64,000 nucleotides of DNA from Shewanella pneumatophori (GTDB taxonomy: Bacteria > Pseudomonadota > Gammaproteobacteria > Enterobacterales > Shewanellaceae). Below the pieces are notes generated by a model. The model was not told where the DNA came from. It made no database searches and saw only the letters and a list, made by a program, of their open reading frames with translations. This document shows, piece after piece, positions 18,257 to 27,469 of the stretch (position 1 is its first letter; each line of letters starts with the position of its first letter). The stretch is from positions 186,001 to 250,000 of the forward strand of contig NZ_JAKILB010000005.1 in assembly GCF_023283895.1 (NCBI RefSeq), in the 5' to 3' direction. Both the position numbers and the translations under genes were made by a program.

Positions 18257-19348
18257 TTAGTCAGGTCTAGGGATTAAATGCAGCGGCGCAGCGTCACTTA
18301 AATAAGCTTCATCGACTTGATCTAGCTTGTTGTAGCTAATCATCTGCCGTATGCCATCAATATAGGCTTGGCCGCGTTCAGAGTACTTATCTAAGGTGCC
18401 AGCGAGTTCCATGCCTGTTATTGGCTTATTTTCTGCTCGCAGTTTTGCGCGTAACTCTCGAAGCTTTTTATAGGCGTTATTGGTATTAAGGTTAAGCATG
18501 TAGCCCTCAACAGAGGCGAGGGGCGTGTCAAAGCGGGCTAAGCCGTAGTTGCCCAGCTCTTTACGTTGTTGTTTGGGGATCATGCCTTTGCCGCTAAAGT
18601 CCCACTGACCGAAAAATGCGTTCCCCTCAACGGTAAAGCGCGACGTTGCCCAGCCACTTTCTTCTGCTGCTTGAGCCAGCACCAGCGATGGCGGCATGAT
18701 ATCCACTTCCTCTAACAAGGCTTGCCGTTGTTGCTCTGTCAGCGCTGTGTTGTCGTCTTTGGTTATTTTGTATTTAAAGGCAATTTTTTGCAAAATTGCG
18801 TCGTTTAATGGCGCTTCGGCGATAAGTTTACGCTCTAACAAAATGTTCTCGTTGGCAACCAGAATCAGCGGCGCGAGTAAGCGGAAAAACACCATTTTCT
18901 TTTGCTGTACTGGGATTTGGTTTGATGTCTTTTGCCAGCGCTCGCTAACCGATTCAAAGGTGAGACGAGGGACTTCTCGGTTACCCTCTTGCCAGCTTTT
19001 AGTATTGTAATTGAGAGAATCAAATAGCGTCATTAGCTCGTCGAGGGAGTTGACGCGAATATCTTTGGCGGCTTTGGTTGGGCGCTCGTCTGACACCTTA
19101 GTAAAGCTGTTTTGTGTGGCCTCTGAACCTGCTGGTGTAGCAAGATCTTTAGCTGCTACTTTCTCGGTATTGCTATTGCTGCTGTGTTTCGTAGTGATTT
19201 TATCTTGTTCGTTATCAGACGGTTTTTGCTCATTATAGACGACTCTATTGCCGCCGCCTTCTGGATTAAATTGTGAATTAGCGGCATATAAAATGAGCGT
19301 TAGGCTAAGCGCTGCAAGGGCAATCAGTGTCTGGGGCTTTTTAAGCAT
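18257..19348 (-). CDS. Bax-like glucosaminidase-domain protein
   Basis: This 363-residue protein has a hydrophobic segment at 8-23 acting as a signal or anchor, then a polar linker rich in K, S and T. The catalytic domain, about 185-345, contains PSLVLAQAAEESGWATSRF, the signature of the glucosaminidase/FlgJ family with E219 as likely acid, and GNAFFGQWDF. That is the form seen in E. coli Bax. It probably cleaves N-acetylglucosaminyl bonds of peptidoglycan in the periplasm. It is monocistronic. Confidence 0.82.
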   Translation of the reverse strand: MLKKPQTLIALAALSLTLILYAANSQFNPEGGGNRVVYNEQKPSDNEQDKITTKHSSNSNTEKVAAKDLATPAGSEATQNSFTKVSDERPTKAAKDIRVNSLDELMTLFDSLNYNTKSWQEGNREVPRLTFESVSERWQKTSNQIPVQQKKMVFFRLLAPLILVANENILLERKLIAEAPLNDAILQKIAFKYKITKDDNTALTEQQRQALLEEVDIMPPSLVLAQAAEESGWATSRFTVEGNAFFGQWDFSGKGMIPKQQRKELGNYGLARFDTPLASVEGYMLNLNTNNAYKKLRELRAKLRAENKPITGMELAGTLDKYSERGQAYIDGIRQMISYNKLDQVDEAYLSDAAPLHLIPRPD

Positions 19349-19454
19349 AAACCGTCCTAAAATTTAGGGTATCTTGTTTAAACTTAGCCTAATTTACACT
19401 GTTCTTCATTAACAGTTTGGTTTAACGGTATTTGGCTTTTAGTGATGTAGAAAG

Positions 19455-19490
19455 TAAAAAGCCTAAATGCATATCGGCATTTAGGCTTTT
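19455..19490 (-). terminator. Terminator of the sulfite dehydrogenase operon
   Basis: AAAAGCCTAAATGC and GCATTTAGGCTTTT pair over 14 bp with a 6-base loop. On the minus strand the stem is followed by TTTTTAC. It lies 34 bases after the last cytochrome gene. Confidence 0.85.
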
Positions 19491-19523
19491 ATGAATAGCT
19501 GAATTAACAAGTGTTTTGATAGT

Positions 19524-19934
19524 TTACTTGCTTAGGTCCGACGCAGTTTGCGTTGAATAATAATAAGCAACATCTTTCATTTCTGTTTCAGACAGCATTC
19601 CCGCTTGGGCTTGCATTAGCGGATCGCTACGATCACCACGCTTAAACTCAACTAGCTGCTTAAACAAATAAGCGGCTTTTTGCCCTTTGATGTCCGGGTA
19701 AGTGGTCATCATTTTTAGCATTGCATCACCATGACAGGCAATACAACGTTGGTTAGCGAGTGCTTCACCTTTGCTTGCATCTGCTTGGTAGTTTAATGTG
19801 CTGGCGTCAAGTTTAAGGCCCTTAACTGCAAGGGTGTCTTTAAAAGACGTATCAACATTAGCCATAACAACGCCGACAGATGTAGCCCAGATCAAGCTGG
19901 TTGCTAAGACTTGCTTAATAAAACGATTATGCAT
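19524..19934 (-). CDS. Periplasmic c-type cytochrome (sulfite operon, last gene)
   Basis: The 136-residue precursor has a signal peptide up to about VVMA (24) and one haem site CIACH at 64-68; several methionines beyond could be the sixth ligand. The motif spacing and the PDIKGQKAAYLFKQLVEFKRG stretch match small class I cytochromes of the c553/c4 kind. It sits one base after the preceding cytochrome gene, in a four-gene unit with a sulfite oxidase. It probably carries electrons from the enzyme towards a terminal oxidase or larger cytochrome. Confidence 0.85.
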   Translation of the reverse strand: MHNRFIKQVLATSLIWATSVGVVMANVDTSFKDTLAVKGLKLDASTLNYQADASKGEALANQRCIACHGDAMLKMMTTYPDIKGQKAAYLFKQLVEFKRGDRSDPLMQAQAGMLSETEMKDVAYYYSTQTASDLSK

Positions 19935-19935
19935 C

Positions 19936-20319
19936 TTAACCTTCCTCGCCTGGCATTGGTGGCATTTGCTCGCTATCCAAAGGCTTACGTCTAAAGATCT
20001 TCATGTCGATACCTGTCTCATTATAATAAGTTGATAGGTAATCAAGCACAGGATCCCAAGTGTCAGACAAGTCCCACAGGCCTTGGGTATCGACCATCCA
20101 TTGAATCGTATCGCGCCAAACTTCGCGGTTACCTTTGTTTTGCGGAATAATCAATGAAGTATGGCAAGCATTACATTGATAGTTCACCATCTCCCAGCCC
20201 GGTGCCATAATCAGGCCTGACTCAGGATCGACAGGGTAGCTCTTGGCTGTTTCTGCAGCCATAACTGGTGAAAGGCAACTTAAGACAAGCAAGCTTGCCG
20301 TAAATAGAGTCTTTGTCAT
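19936..20319 (-). CDS. SorB-like cytochrome c subunit of sulfite dehydrogenase
   Basis: The 127-residue precursor has a signal peptide ending near MAAE (20-23) and one haem motif CNACH at 49-53. The run APGWEMVNYQCNACHTSLII, then WRDTIQWMVDTQGLW and LDYLSTYY, resembles SorB, the haem subunit that takes electrons from SorA. Its start overlaps the stop of the molybdoenzyme gene as TAATG, supporting a stable complex. The C-terminus is acidic and proline-rich. SorB identity is by pattern only. Confidence 0.78.
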   Translation of the reverse strand: MTKTLFTASLLVLSCLSPVMAAETAKSYPVDPESGLIMAPGWEMVNYQCNACHTSLIIPQNKGNREVWRDTIQWMVDTQGLWDLSDTWDPVLDYLSTYYNETGIDMKIFRRKPLDSEQMPPMPGEEG

Positions 20320-21545
20320 TATACGACCCTTACTGCCACTCGGTGACAGCCATTAAATAGGTAACCTTTCGGGTTCCATTGTGGTTGAACCATTGGCTGA
20401 GAGTCGCCTTTGGTATCTGTGGCACGAGCCCAAATCTCGTAGTAACCAGCTTGTGGTAACTTAAGATCGACTTTCCACTGCTGCCACGCGGTTGGGTTCA
20501 CTGGTTTAGTCAGTGACGCGGTTTGCCAAGTGGTACCGTAGTCGTAACTCACTTCTACTTTGGCTACATCGCGCATACCAGCCCATGCATGACCGCTGAC
20601 TGAAAGCGTCTTGCCCAACTTCATTTCGCTACCGGTTTGTGGCGAAGTGATTAACGACTTAACAATCATCTCTTCGATAATCTTAAAGTCTTTATTTGCG
20701 ACTTTCTCACCTGGAGCAACTGGGAATTTTGGCACTTGGTAAGCAGGGGCTTCCATTTTCTTGCCATCGTGTACGCGGTCACGAACACCCATACCTGTTG
20801 CACATTTTTGAGAAACAGAGCCTGGACGGCCACCAAATACGATACGTAGCGGGTAACCGTGCATGTATGGAATGTCTTCGCCGTTCATGCCCCAAGCAAT
20901 CATGCCGTTTTCATTCATGGCAGCATCGATTGGCACACCGCGCGAAATTGCAGCGCCTTTACCACTAATGTGCTTATCTGCACCATAGTGAGCGGTATAT
21001 ACCGCATCGCTTTTCACGCCACAGTCAGCTAGTACGTCTTTAATCAGTACGCCGGTCCATTCCGCGCAGAATACCGCAGTATTACTCCACTGGTTACCCT
21101 TGGCATTTGGATAGAAGTTCTCACGGCTATTACCACCACATTCAAGTACTAACTGTTGAGTGTGGGTTTTGAATTTCTTTTTCAGTTCAGCAATGGTGTA
21201 GGTTTTTGGGGTTTCGATTGATTCACCGTCAACGGTAAATTCCCAAGTATCAGGATCGATTTTGTCGAATTCTGGCATTTGACCATTCCAGCGGATAAAG
21301 GCTACATCAGCTGGGGTTTTAACTGGGGCAAGTAAATGCTCAGGTGGGAAGGCATTTAGCGGGCTTGAGTTTAATACTTTAAAGTGACTTGGTAAGTCAT
21401 CAACGTTTTTCCATTTAACCGCAGATACGTCCATTGGTTCAATACCGTCTGGGCGGTTTGATGCAAAGGCCCAGTTAAGCGGCAGCATGGCTGTTACAGA
21501 GGTCGCCGCAGCGCCCTTTAAAAATTTACGTCTATCGATAGCCAT
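20319..21545 (-). CDS. Sulfite dehydrogenase, molybdopterin subunit (SorA/SoxC-type)
   Basis: This 408-residue protein has a Tat signal RRKFLKGAAA at 5-14 and is exported folded. The molybdenum-binding domain shows LECGGNSRENF, giving C136 as the molybdenum ligand, then AEWTG and HGYPLRIV. The C-terminal 110 residues are the immunoglobulin-like dimerisation domain (SGHAWAGMRDVAKVEVSYD). It should oxidise sulfite to sulfate and pass electrons to cytochromes encoded on either side. TAATG junctions link it to both. SorA, SorT and SoxC types cannot be separated by eye; no sox genes are near. Confidence 0.87.
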   Translation of the reverse strand: MAIDRRKFLKGAAATSVTAMLPLNWAFASNRPDGIEPMDVSAVKWKNVDDLPSHFKVLNSSPLNAFPPEHLLAPVKTPADVAFIRWNGQMPEFDKIDPDTWEFTVDGESIETPKTYTIAELKKKFKTHTQQLVLECGGNSRENFYPNAKGNQWSNTAVFCAEWTGVLIKDVLADCGVKSDAVYTAHYGADKHISGKGAAISRGVPIDAAMNENGMIAWGMNGEDIPYMHGYPLRIVFGGRPGSVSQKCATGMGVRDRVHDGKKMEAPAYQVPKFPVAPGEKVANKDFKIIEEMIVKSLITSPQTGSEMKLGKTLSVSGHAWAGMRDVAKVEVSYDYGTTWQTASLTKPVNPTAWQQWKVDLKLPQAGYYEIWARATDTKGDSQPMVQPQWNPKGYLFNGCHRVAVRVV

Positions 21546-21865
21546 TAGTCTTGCTCCTTCCCGGTATTGAAATAAACTGCCATTGCTTGCATTTGCTCTT
21601 GTGTTAGCAATTTAGCAACTTTACTCATCGTTTGGTCTTGGCGTTTATCTGCTTTAAAGTTTTTTAGTTGTCCAACCATGTACTGCACGTTTTGCCCCTT
21701 CAAATTAGGGATTGAGTCGAATTCATTGCTCCCATCAACTCCATGACATGCGATACACATGTTGAGCAGCTTTTGATAGTCCTCTGCGAATGCTTGGCTG
21801 CAAAACCCAACCATTGATGCAGATATCACGACTAGTGCTGCTATTTTATTTTTTAATACACTCAT
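21545..21865 (-). CDS. Small periplasmic c-type cytochrome (sulfite operon, first gene)
   Basis: The 106-residue precursor has a signal peptide ending AFA (about 27) and one haem motif CIACH at 37-41. The following GVDGSNEFDSIPNLKGQNVQ and YMVGQLKNFK are typical of class I cytochromes of the c4/c553 type. It is the first gene of the sulfite operon and overlaps the molybdoenzyme start by one base. It likely serves as an electron acceptor from the SorAB-like complex. Confidence 0.85.
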   Translation of the reverse strand: MSVLKNKIAALVVISASMVGFCSQAFAEDYQKLLNMCIACHGVDGSNEFDSIPNLKGQNVQYMVGQLKNFKADKRQDQTMSKVAKLLTQEQMQAMAVYFNTGKEQD

Positions 21866-22455
21866 TAGGTGCCCTTATCGGGTAATGTTATTTACGTTTG
21901 GCCAGTAGCGACTTCAAAAGAACTCGCCTTATCTGTGCATAGAGCTTGATAGTGCGTTTACCAAGTCACGACCCTGCAACGTTTTTTTATCAAGGCCAAC
22001 AGATGCATCTTTTCGTTTTGTCGCAAAAGAAGGCGATTGAGTTCGTAAAACTACAGAAAAGTGTGACCGTTAGCCTGTAAAAAATTCTAAAAAGTTGTGA
22101 AACAACCTAATTTTTAGAACGATTTTTTGCGAATCTAGTGTTTAACAAACTAATTATTGGTGTTGATGAATTTGTGGTGTGATTGTTGTTTGATTATTGG
22201 GCTATGGTATTGAATATGCTGGATTTAGGTTGTACTGCTATGTTTGGCTGATAATTTAGCCACCATGTTTATTTGTTGAACACCTATCTTGTTAAGCTTT
22301 TGCAGTGGTAGGCTGGTGGACTAAGTCACCTTGATTTTAATAATATGTTTAATCTTGGCGTTTTTTAAAGCAGGCACACTGAACATTAACAACCAAGGCG
22401 AGAAGTTAAATCATGCCTGAACTGATCTTCATTTCGAAAATACTCGTGTCTATTT
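21866..22455. other. 590-base gene-free region upstream of the sulfite operon
   Basis: This is the second longest gene-free stretch in the window. It must hold the promoter of the sulfite operon (minus strand) and the 3' region of the ClC gene. A large imperfect hairpin lies at 22085-22119, and a partial palindrome TGGCTGATAATTTAGCCA at 22246-22263. I find no coding frame, tRNA or gene remnant. Confidence 0.45.
22085..22119. terminator. Long AT-rich inverted repeat, possible bidirectional terminator
   Basis: TTCTAAAAA and TTTTTAGAA pair over 9 bp, with inner arms GTTGT and ACAAC. T-runs follow on both strands (GATTTTTTGC on plus, ATTTTTTAC on minus). It may end the ClC transcript far downstream or insulate the sulfite promoter; a protein binding site is also possible. 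Confidence 0.4.
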
Positions 22456-24165
22456 TTATACTTGGCCTGAACGGATCTCTTTCTGCAGCGTCATCCAGTT
22501 AATCACTCCTACGATATTTTTTGGTGATTGCTGATAGATATACACCTCGCCGCGGCGCTCTTTGGCTAGCAATAGGTACACTTCGTTTAAGGTTGCTGTA
22601 TCAGCTAGCCCCTGCACCGGATGCCTTGTCAGTGTGCTGTCTTCATCGCGGGTTTGTAATTGCAGTTGCAACATCTCAATTTCACCACTACCGTTACGCA
22701 CCAACACTGAACGTCCCTCTGCGCGCTTAAGCACTTCTAACAGTAGCTGGTCGTTATCATTAACTATCACAAAGCGTTTATCCATTAGGTGGCGAACCCC
22801 GACCTTTTGTAGGCCAAGATTGACCGGGGCGACTTTATAGCCTAAGCCCATAATTTCTAATTGTTTGAAGAAAATCGACTTAGTTTTAAACCCTTGATGG
22901 GAAATCAAAAATGCCGGGATAACCACAAACATTGAGGGTAGGATGATCGAGGCGTTATTGGTGAGTTCAATTAACGCCACAAGAGCCGCGAGAGGCGCAC
23001 TTAAGCAAACGCCCATCATCCCAGTCATGCCTATGATGGTATAAAGGCCGATATAGGGCGCAATACTTGGAAAAAATATTGCGCTGATCAAAGCCAATAT
23101 TGTGCCGAGTAATGCGCCAATGCCATATAGTGGGCCGATTAATCCGCCGGGGATCCCAAGGCCTATGGCTGCAATTGTCGCAATTACTTTGCCAATTAAT
23201 ATGGCGAATAAAAATAAAATACTCGGATGCTGATTGATGGTTTCTGCAATGGCAAGTTCACCACTACCAATAGCTTGTGGCAACACTAAACCGACTAAGG
23301 TTGTTATCGCTCCGGCTAATAGCAGCCGGTTAAGCAAAGGCCATTTTTGGCCTATTGCAGTTACTTTAAGCAAACTAGTATTAAAGAAAGCGGCAACACA
23401 ACCCAGTATTACTCCAAAAATAGCCAGTAGCGGATATTGGCTTAGGGGAATGACTTCAGCGCCAATTTGCTCAAATTCGTGCACGTCACCAAATACCATC
23501 TGACTGGTTAAGGCACCGCAAATAGCCGACAGCATAATAGGGAAGAAGTAGTGGATCTTGTATTCGCGCAGCACGACTTCAAAGACAAAGATAACCGCTG
23601 CAAGTGGAGCGTTAAAAATGGCTGCGATACCTGCGGCGATACCACTGGCACACATTACTCGCACGCTATTATCGGGCAAGCGAAATTTCTCGGCTAATAC
23701 GCTGGCGCTGACTGCGCCTAAATGAATCGCTGGACCTTCTCGACCTACCGAGAAGTTGGTAGCCAGTGCAAACAAGGCTTGAAAGAATTGACCGGGAGCA
23801 GATTGCAGTGGGATTTTGCCGTAATGCAGCTTCATTCTGTGGATCACATAAGCTATACCCATACGTTTATAGCGCTGAGATCCCATTTTTGCGACACCCC
23901 AGATTAAAAATGAACCTAAAAGCGGTAATAATACTCGCCAGTCATCGATGATATCCGTAAAATTCAGCTCTTGGGTTTTGGTGAAGGTGTCGCACCAAAC
24001 CAGAAGTAAACGGAAAAGAAGAATGACACCAGATGCAAATAGCGCAAACAGCAGCGCAAGCAAACACAACTGCACACTCACCTTAGATTGAGACAGTATG
24101 TCTTTAAGGTCGCTGTGAAAGTACTTTTGAAATTGCGCTCGCTTGTTAACAATTGCTTGGTGCAC
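22456..24165 (-). CDS. ClC-family chloride transporter with C-terminal CBS region
   Basis: From the GTG at 24165 this is 569 residues. The ClC core has about ten hydrophobic helices and the ion-path motifs GREGPAIHLG and GIPGGLIGP. The glutamate of GREGP is the gating residue of H+/Cl- exchangers. The last 120 residues contain two CBS-like halves (VGVRHLMDKRFVIVNDNDQ and TRHPVQGLADTATLNEVY), which may sense nucleotides. The frame runs on to a TTG at 24243, but that would overlap the divergent gene, and GGAA sits 6 bases before the GTG. Acid or salt stress roles are guesses. Confidence 0.85.
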   Translation of the reverse strand: MHQAIVNKRAQFQKYFHSDLKDILSQSKVSVQLCLLALLFALFASGVILLFRLLLVWCDTFTKTQELNFTDIIDDWRVLLPLLGSFLIWGVAKMGSQRYKRMGIAYVIHRMKLHYGKIPLQSAPGQFFQALFALATNFSVGREGPAIHLGAVSASVLAEKFRLPDNSVRVMCASGIAAGIAAIFNAPLAAVIFVFEVVLREYKIHYFFPIMLSAICGALTSQMVFGDVHEFEQIGAEVIPLSQYPLLAIFGVILGCVAAFFNTSLLKVTAIGQKWPLLNRLLLAGAITTLVGLVLPQAIGSGELAIAETINQHPSILFLFAILIGKVIATIAAIGLGIPGGLIGPLYGIGALLGTILALISAIFFPSIAPYIGLYTIIGMTGMMGVCLSAPLAALVALIELTNNASIILPSMFVVIPAFLISHQGFKTKSIFFKQLEIMGLGYKVAPVNLGLQKVGVRHLMDKRFVIVNDNDQLLLEVLKRAEGRSVLVRNGSGEIEMLQLQLQTRDEDSTLTRHPVQGLADTATLNEVYLLLAKERRGEVYIYQQSPKNIVGVINWMTLQKEIRSGQV

Positions 24166-24236
24166 AGAAATTTCCAAAATTTTGTTTGTCACATTGGTGG
24201 ACAATGTAAGCTTTTTTATTAAGGGACTGTTACTTA

Positions 24237-25040
24237 ATGTCAAATTATCATCGTTGGGTCGATCGCATGCAAGTGGTTGAACGACAAATTAGACCCTCAA
24301 GTGTTTATTTATTGTTTTTAGTCCTGGTAGCGTTTGTTTTAGGTGGTTTAAGTTACGATCTTGCAAAGCAACATTATTTACCGAAAGCGGCAGTTAAGCT
24401 TGATAAATCTGAACAATATATCGCGCAATTACAGGAACAAGCGCAGACGCTAGCGGCGCGCAATATTGAGCTGGCGGTTGAGCGAGAAGCTAACGGCAAC
24501 ATGCAAGCTATGTTTGTTGAACAAAATGCTAAGAATAATGAATTAGCCCGAGAATTGGCCTTTTACCGCAGTGTGATGGCACCAGAAAATAGTGCTGATG
24601 GTGTGGCGATTAATGGCCTAGAACTAGCACCAAGTATTGAGCCGCGTCAGTATCGTATCAAGTTAGTACTGACTCAGTTAGAGAAGCGTAAGCGTTCACT
24701 AGCAGGGCGCGGTGAAATTACATTAGTGGGTTTACAAGACGGCAAAACCGTTAACCTTAAACTGGCAGATTTGACTGACGACTCGTTTAAATTCAAATTT
24801 AGGTATTTTCAGATCTTAGATGGCGAATTTACATTGCCAGAAGGCTTTAGCTTATCTAGAGTGAAGGCCAAAGTGATTGTTCCTGCCAGCCGTTGGACCA
24901 AGGGCTCACAAACCGAACAGGAATATAGCGCACAAGATTTACTTGTGGATGAAAAAGAGCAGGGCATATTACTTGAACAAAATGGTCAGGTATTAGATAA
25001 TTCTGCACAGCAAACAGATGTAAGAGGTAGTAATGACTGA
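24237..25040 (+). CDS. Uncharacterised membrane-anchored coiled-coil protein
   Basis: The 267-residue chain has a short basic N-terminus, one membrane segment at about 22-39 and then a coiled coil near 50-110 rich in E, Q and A. The C-terminal part, from GLELAPSI to about residue 235, looks like beta structure. It reminds me of the DUF6776 group found in Shewanella and Pseudomonas relatives, but I am not certain. The topology suggests an inner-membrane protein with a periplasmic domain. It overlaps erpA by 8 bases, so the two are co-translated, but no link in function is known. Confidence 0.75.
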   Translation: MSNYHRWVDRMQVVERQIRPSSVYLLFLVLVAFVLGGLSYDLAKQHYLPKAAVKLDKSEQYIAQLQEQAQTLAARNIELAVEREANGNMQAMFVEQNAKNNELARELAFYRSVMAPENSADGVAINGLELAPSIEPRQYRIKLVLTQLEKRKRSLAGRGEITLVGLQDGKTVNLKLADLTDDSFKFKFRYFQILDGEFTLPEGFSLSRVKAKVIVPASRWTKGSQTEQEYSAQDLLVDEKEQGILLEQNGQVLDNSAQQTDVRGSND

Positions 25041-25383
25041 ACAAGCTGAAGATGCTTTGCCAATCCGTTTTACTGATGCGGCGGCTTCAAAAGTAAAAAC
25101 CTTGCTCGATGAGGAAGAAAATGACGCACTTAAGCTACGTGTATACGTAACAGGTGGCGGTTGCTCAGGTTTCCAATATGGCTTTACGTTCGATGAGAAA
25201 GTAAACGAAGGCGACTTCACGGTAGAGAAGCAAGGTGTTCAGTTGGTCGTTGACCCAATGAGCTTACAATACCTTGTTGGCGGCGAAGTAGATTATACGT
25301 CTGGCCTTGAAGGTTCGCGTTTCTTCGTTAAGAACCCTAATGCAACAACAACTTGTGGTTGTGGTGCAAGTTTCTCTGTTTAA
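25033..25383 (+). CDS. erpA: ErpA, A-type iron-sulfur cluster insertion protein
   Basis: ErpA (116 residues) receives Fe-S clusters from the Isc or Suf scaffold and hands them to apoproteins such as IspG. The three conserved cysteines are C44 in [11 protein letters not shown] and C108 and C110 in TTCGCGASF. Length and sequence are the family norm. It starts inside the end of the upstream coiled-coil gene and ends at a strong terminator. Confidence 0.96.
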   Translation: MTEQAEDALPIRFTDAAASKVKTLLDEEENDALKLRVYVTGGGCSGFQYGFTFDEKVNEGDFTVEKQGVQLVVDPMSLQYLVGGEVDYTSGLEGSRFFVKNPNATTTCGCGASFSV

Positions 25384-25402
25384 TTGATATTGATTAAGCA
25401 CT

Positions 25403-25430
25403 AAAAAAGCCGTCTTATGACGGCTTTTTT
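25403..25430. terminator. Bidirectional terminator after erpA
   Basis: AAAAAAGCCGTC and GACGGCTTTTTT flank a TTAT loop. It serves erpA on plus and, on minus, the convergent small membrane protein gene. Confidence 0.92.
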
Positions 25431-25455
25431 GTGCAATAAACTCAGGTATCGATGT

Positions 25456-25956
25456 TTAACGCATGATATTAAGGTTTATTGCGCGGCTAAAGTAGCGGCT
25501 CACCTTAGGGGTAAAGGCTATCCAAACTTGTACAAATGATATGATGATAAGTACGCCAAATACAAACCAATCAGGTAGTTGCATACTAAAGCTACCAATG
25601 GCATAGCTAGATGGCTCAGAAGGCACCATGTTATCTGGATCTTGCAGCACTATGGGCAAGGCACTCGCGATGGCTAATTGCAGAGAGGTATAAACTCTTA
25701 GCATTAGCAAGCCAGCTTTTTGTTTACCGATAATTGCTAGCACCATAAACAGAGTTAAGATACAAAATAGCACGCCTTGTTTAGCCATTAAGCCACTAAT
25801 AGAAATCACCACTAAAAAGATGAGCAGGGCGATAAGACGCTTGGGCATGTTGATTTTTTCAGTTGGGGCTTCTGCGGTGCTATTAGAGGTTTGAGTATCG
25901 TGGGAGCTATTGCTAGTTGCAGACTTTTCGGGGATGACAGGCTTTTCACTATCCAC
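25456..25956 (-). CDS. Small uncharacterised membrane protein
   Basis: This 166-residue protein opens with about 38 polar residues rich in S, T, E and N, followed by four hydrophobic segments (about 40-57, 62-80, 86-105 and 130-150). I recognise no family. The start is preceded by AAAAAGAGAATAAAAAAG, a weak binding site. It lies downstream of the DUF2750 gene on the same strand after an 86-base gap. Confidence 0.7.
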   Translation of the reverse strand: MDSEKPVIPEKSATSNSSHDTQTSNSTAEAPTEKINMPKRLIALLIFLVVISISGLMAKQGVLFCILTLFMVLAIIGKQKAGLLMLRVYTSLQLAIASALPIVLQDPDNMVPSEPSSYAIGSFSMQLPDWFVFGVLIIISFVQVWIAFTPKVSRYFSRAINLNIMR

Positions 25957-26042
25957 TTTTTTATTCTCTTTTTAGTTTTATTAGCAGATAAAAAGACCAA
26001 GATGGCAAGCGAATATGGCCTGCCATCAAAGGGTCTTGATAA

Positions 26043-26423
26043 TTAGTGGCGCTTTTTAGGAGCTAAACGTTCTTCTAGCTCATAAGGTGGGATCACTACA
26101 CCTAGATCATCTTGTACTGGGAATACTGCAACGAATAAATCATCATCTTGCATGCCTGGAACCCAACGCTCTAACCATTCATCAACAGGAATCGCTAAAG
26201 TTTGGCAATCAGCCCAGTCGTCCACAGCCCATGAAGCAGCAGCTTCTTCAGTTGGCCACATAGGAATACAATCTTCCTCTTCTGTGGTCAACATAACACA
26301 ACCGTCTAAATCCTGTAATGACCACAATGTTTTGTGTTCTTTCACTTGTTCAACTAGGTAGTCGTAACGAGCTTCTGGCGTCATTTCAGTAACTTGCTTA
26401 AGTGTTTTGCTTTTGTTGCTCAT
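26043..26423 (-). CDS. DUF2750-family protein
   Basis: This 126-residue acidic cytoplasmic protein contains VEQVKEHKTLWSLQDLDG, PMWPTEEAAASWA and IPVDEWLERWVPG, the conserved blocks of DUF2750. That family of small soluble proteins is widespread in gammaproteobacteria and has no known role. The N-terminal 20 residues are basic and less conserved. It is probably its own unit or linked with the small membrane gene that follows. Confidence 0.82.
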   Translation of the reverse strand: MSNKSKTLKQVTEMTPEARYDYLVEQVKEHKTLWSLQDLDGCVMLTTEEEDCIPMWPTEEAAASWAVDDWADCQTLAIPVDEWLERWVPGMQDDDLFVAVFPVQDDLGVVIPPYELEERLAPKKRH

Positions 26424-26521
26424 GGTTTACATCTCTTAATAGTAAATGAGGCGAGCCTAGAAATAATCAAAGCGCGCCGATTGAGACGGATAATAACATC
26501 TAGGTGACTATTGAAAAAGAA

Positions 26522-26545
26522 AACAGAGCTTAATTAAGCTCTGTT
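26522..26545 (-). terminator. Terminator of aqpZ (perfect 24-base palindrome)
   Basis: AACAGAGCTTAA and TTAAGCTCTGTT are perfect arms. On the minus strand the palindrome runs into TTTTCTTTTTC. It lies 15 bases after the aqpZ stop. Confidence 0.8.
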
Positions 26546-26559
26546 ATTTTGCTTGTGAC

Positions 26560-27255
26560 CTATTCTTTAGCATCAAAGATTTTGTAAATACCGCCGGCGA
26601 TAATGGCGCCGATTATGGGAGCAACCCAAAATAGCCATAGTTGCGAGGTAGCCCAATCTCCAACAAAAAGAGCGGGGCCTGTGCTACGGGCTGGATTGAC
26701 CGAAGTATTAGTCACTGGAATACTGATCAAGTGAATTAGGGTTAAGCCAAGGCCAATAGCAATTGGCGCAAAACCTTTAGGTGCCCGTGAATCGGTTGCA
26801 CCAAGAATGATGATTAAGAAAAACATCGTCATTACGATTTCACAAATTAGCGCCGCAGTTAAACTGTAGCCTCCTGGCGAGTGATCACCATAGCCGTTTG
26901 ATGCAAACCCAGCAGATAAACTAAAGCCATCTTGCCCTGATGCGATAAGGTATAGAATGCCTGCACCGGCGATGCCTCCGGTAACTTGAGCAATAATATA
27001 AGGCAGTAATTCTGACGCTGGGAAGCGACCACCGGCCCACAAACCGATAGAAACCGCAGGGTTGAGATGACAACCCGAAATATGGCCAATAGCGAAGGCC
27101 ATAGTCAGTACCGTTAAGCCAAATGCGAAAGCAACACCGAGCAAGCCGATGCCGACTTCTGGAAATGCTGCAGCTAAGACGGCACTACCACAACCACCTA
27201 ATACTAGCCAAAGTGTGCCGATAAACTCGGCAGTCATTTTTTGCGTCATATTCAT
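26560..27255 (-). CDS. aqpZ: AqpZ, aquaporin Z
   Basis: This six-helix channel (231 residues) has both half-helix motifs, HLNPAVSIG near 64-72 and [12 protein letters not shown] near 186-197. The second loop keeps the arginine after NPA that forms the selectivity filter in water-specific channels. A histidine in helix 5 ([11 protein letters not shown]) fits AqpZ rather than a glycerol facilitator. It moves water across the inner membrane during osmotic shifts. AAGGAAC precedes the start. Confidence 0.93.
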   Translation of the reverse strand: MNMTQKMTAEFIGTLWLVLGGCGSAVLAAAFPEVGIGLLGVAFAFGLTVLTMAFAIGHISGCHLNPAVSIGLWAGGRFPASELLPYIIAQVTGGIAGAGILYLIASGQDGFSLSAGFASNGYGDHSPGGYSLTAALICEIVMTMFFLIIILGATDSRAPKGFAPIAIGLGLTLIHLISIPVTNTSVNPARSTGPALFVGDWATSQLWLFWVAPIIGAIIAGGIYKIFDAKE

Positions 27256-27469
27256 ATAACAGTTCCTTGTGCTTTAAATTAGCGGCTTAGTTATTGTTGC
27301 GCGCTAACATTAAAATAAGACATTGTTACTTCTTTTGTAGCTAGATAAGTCGTTAGCTAAATATACTCTAAACTCAATGGATTGCTAAATAAGTAGCCGT
27401 TTAAGTTAATCTTTATCTGCACAGTTAGTAAAGTGAACTTTTAGTTTACTGGCTTGATAGTTACTCGGA

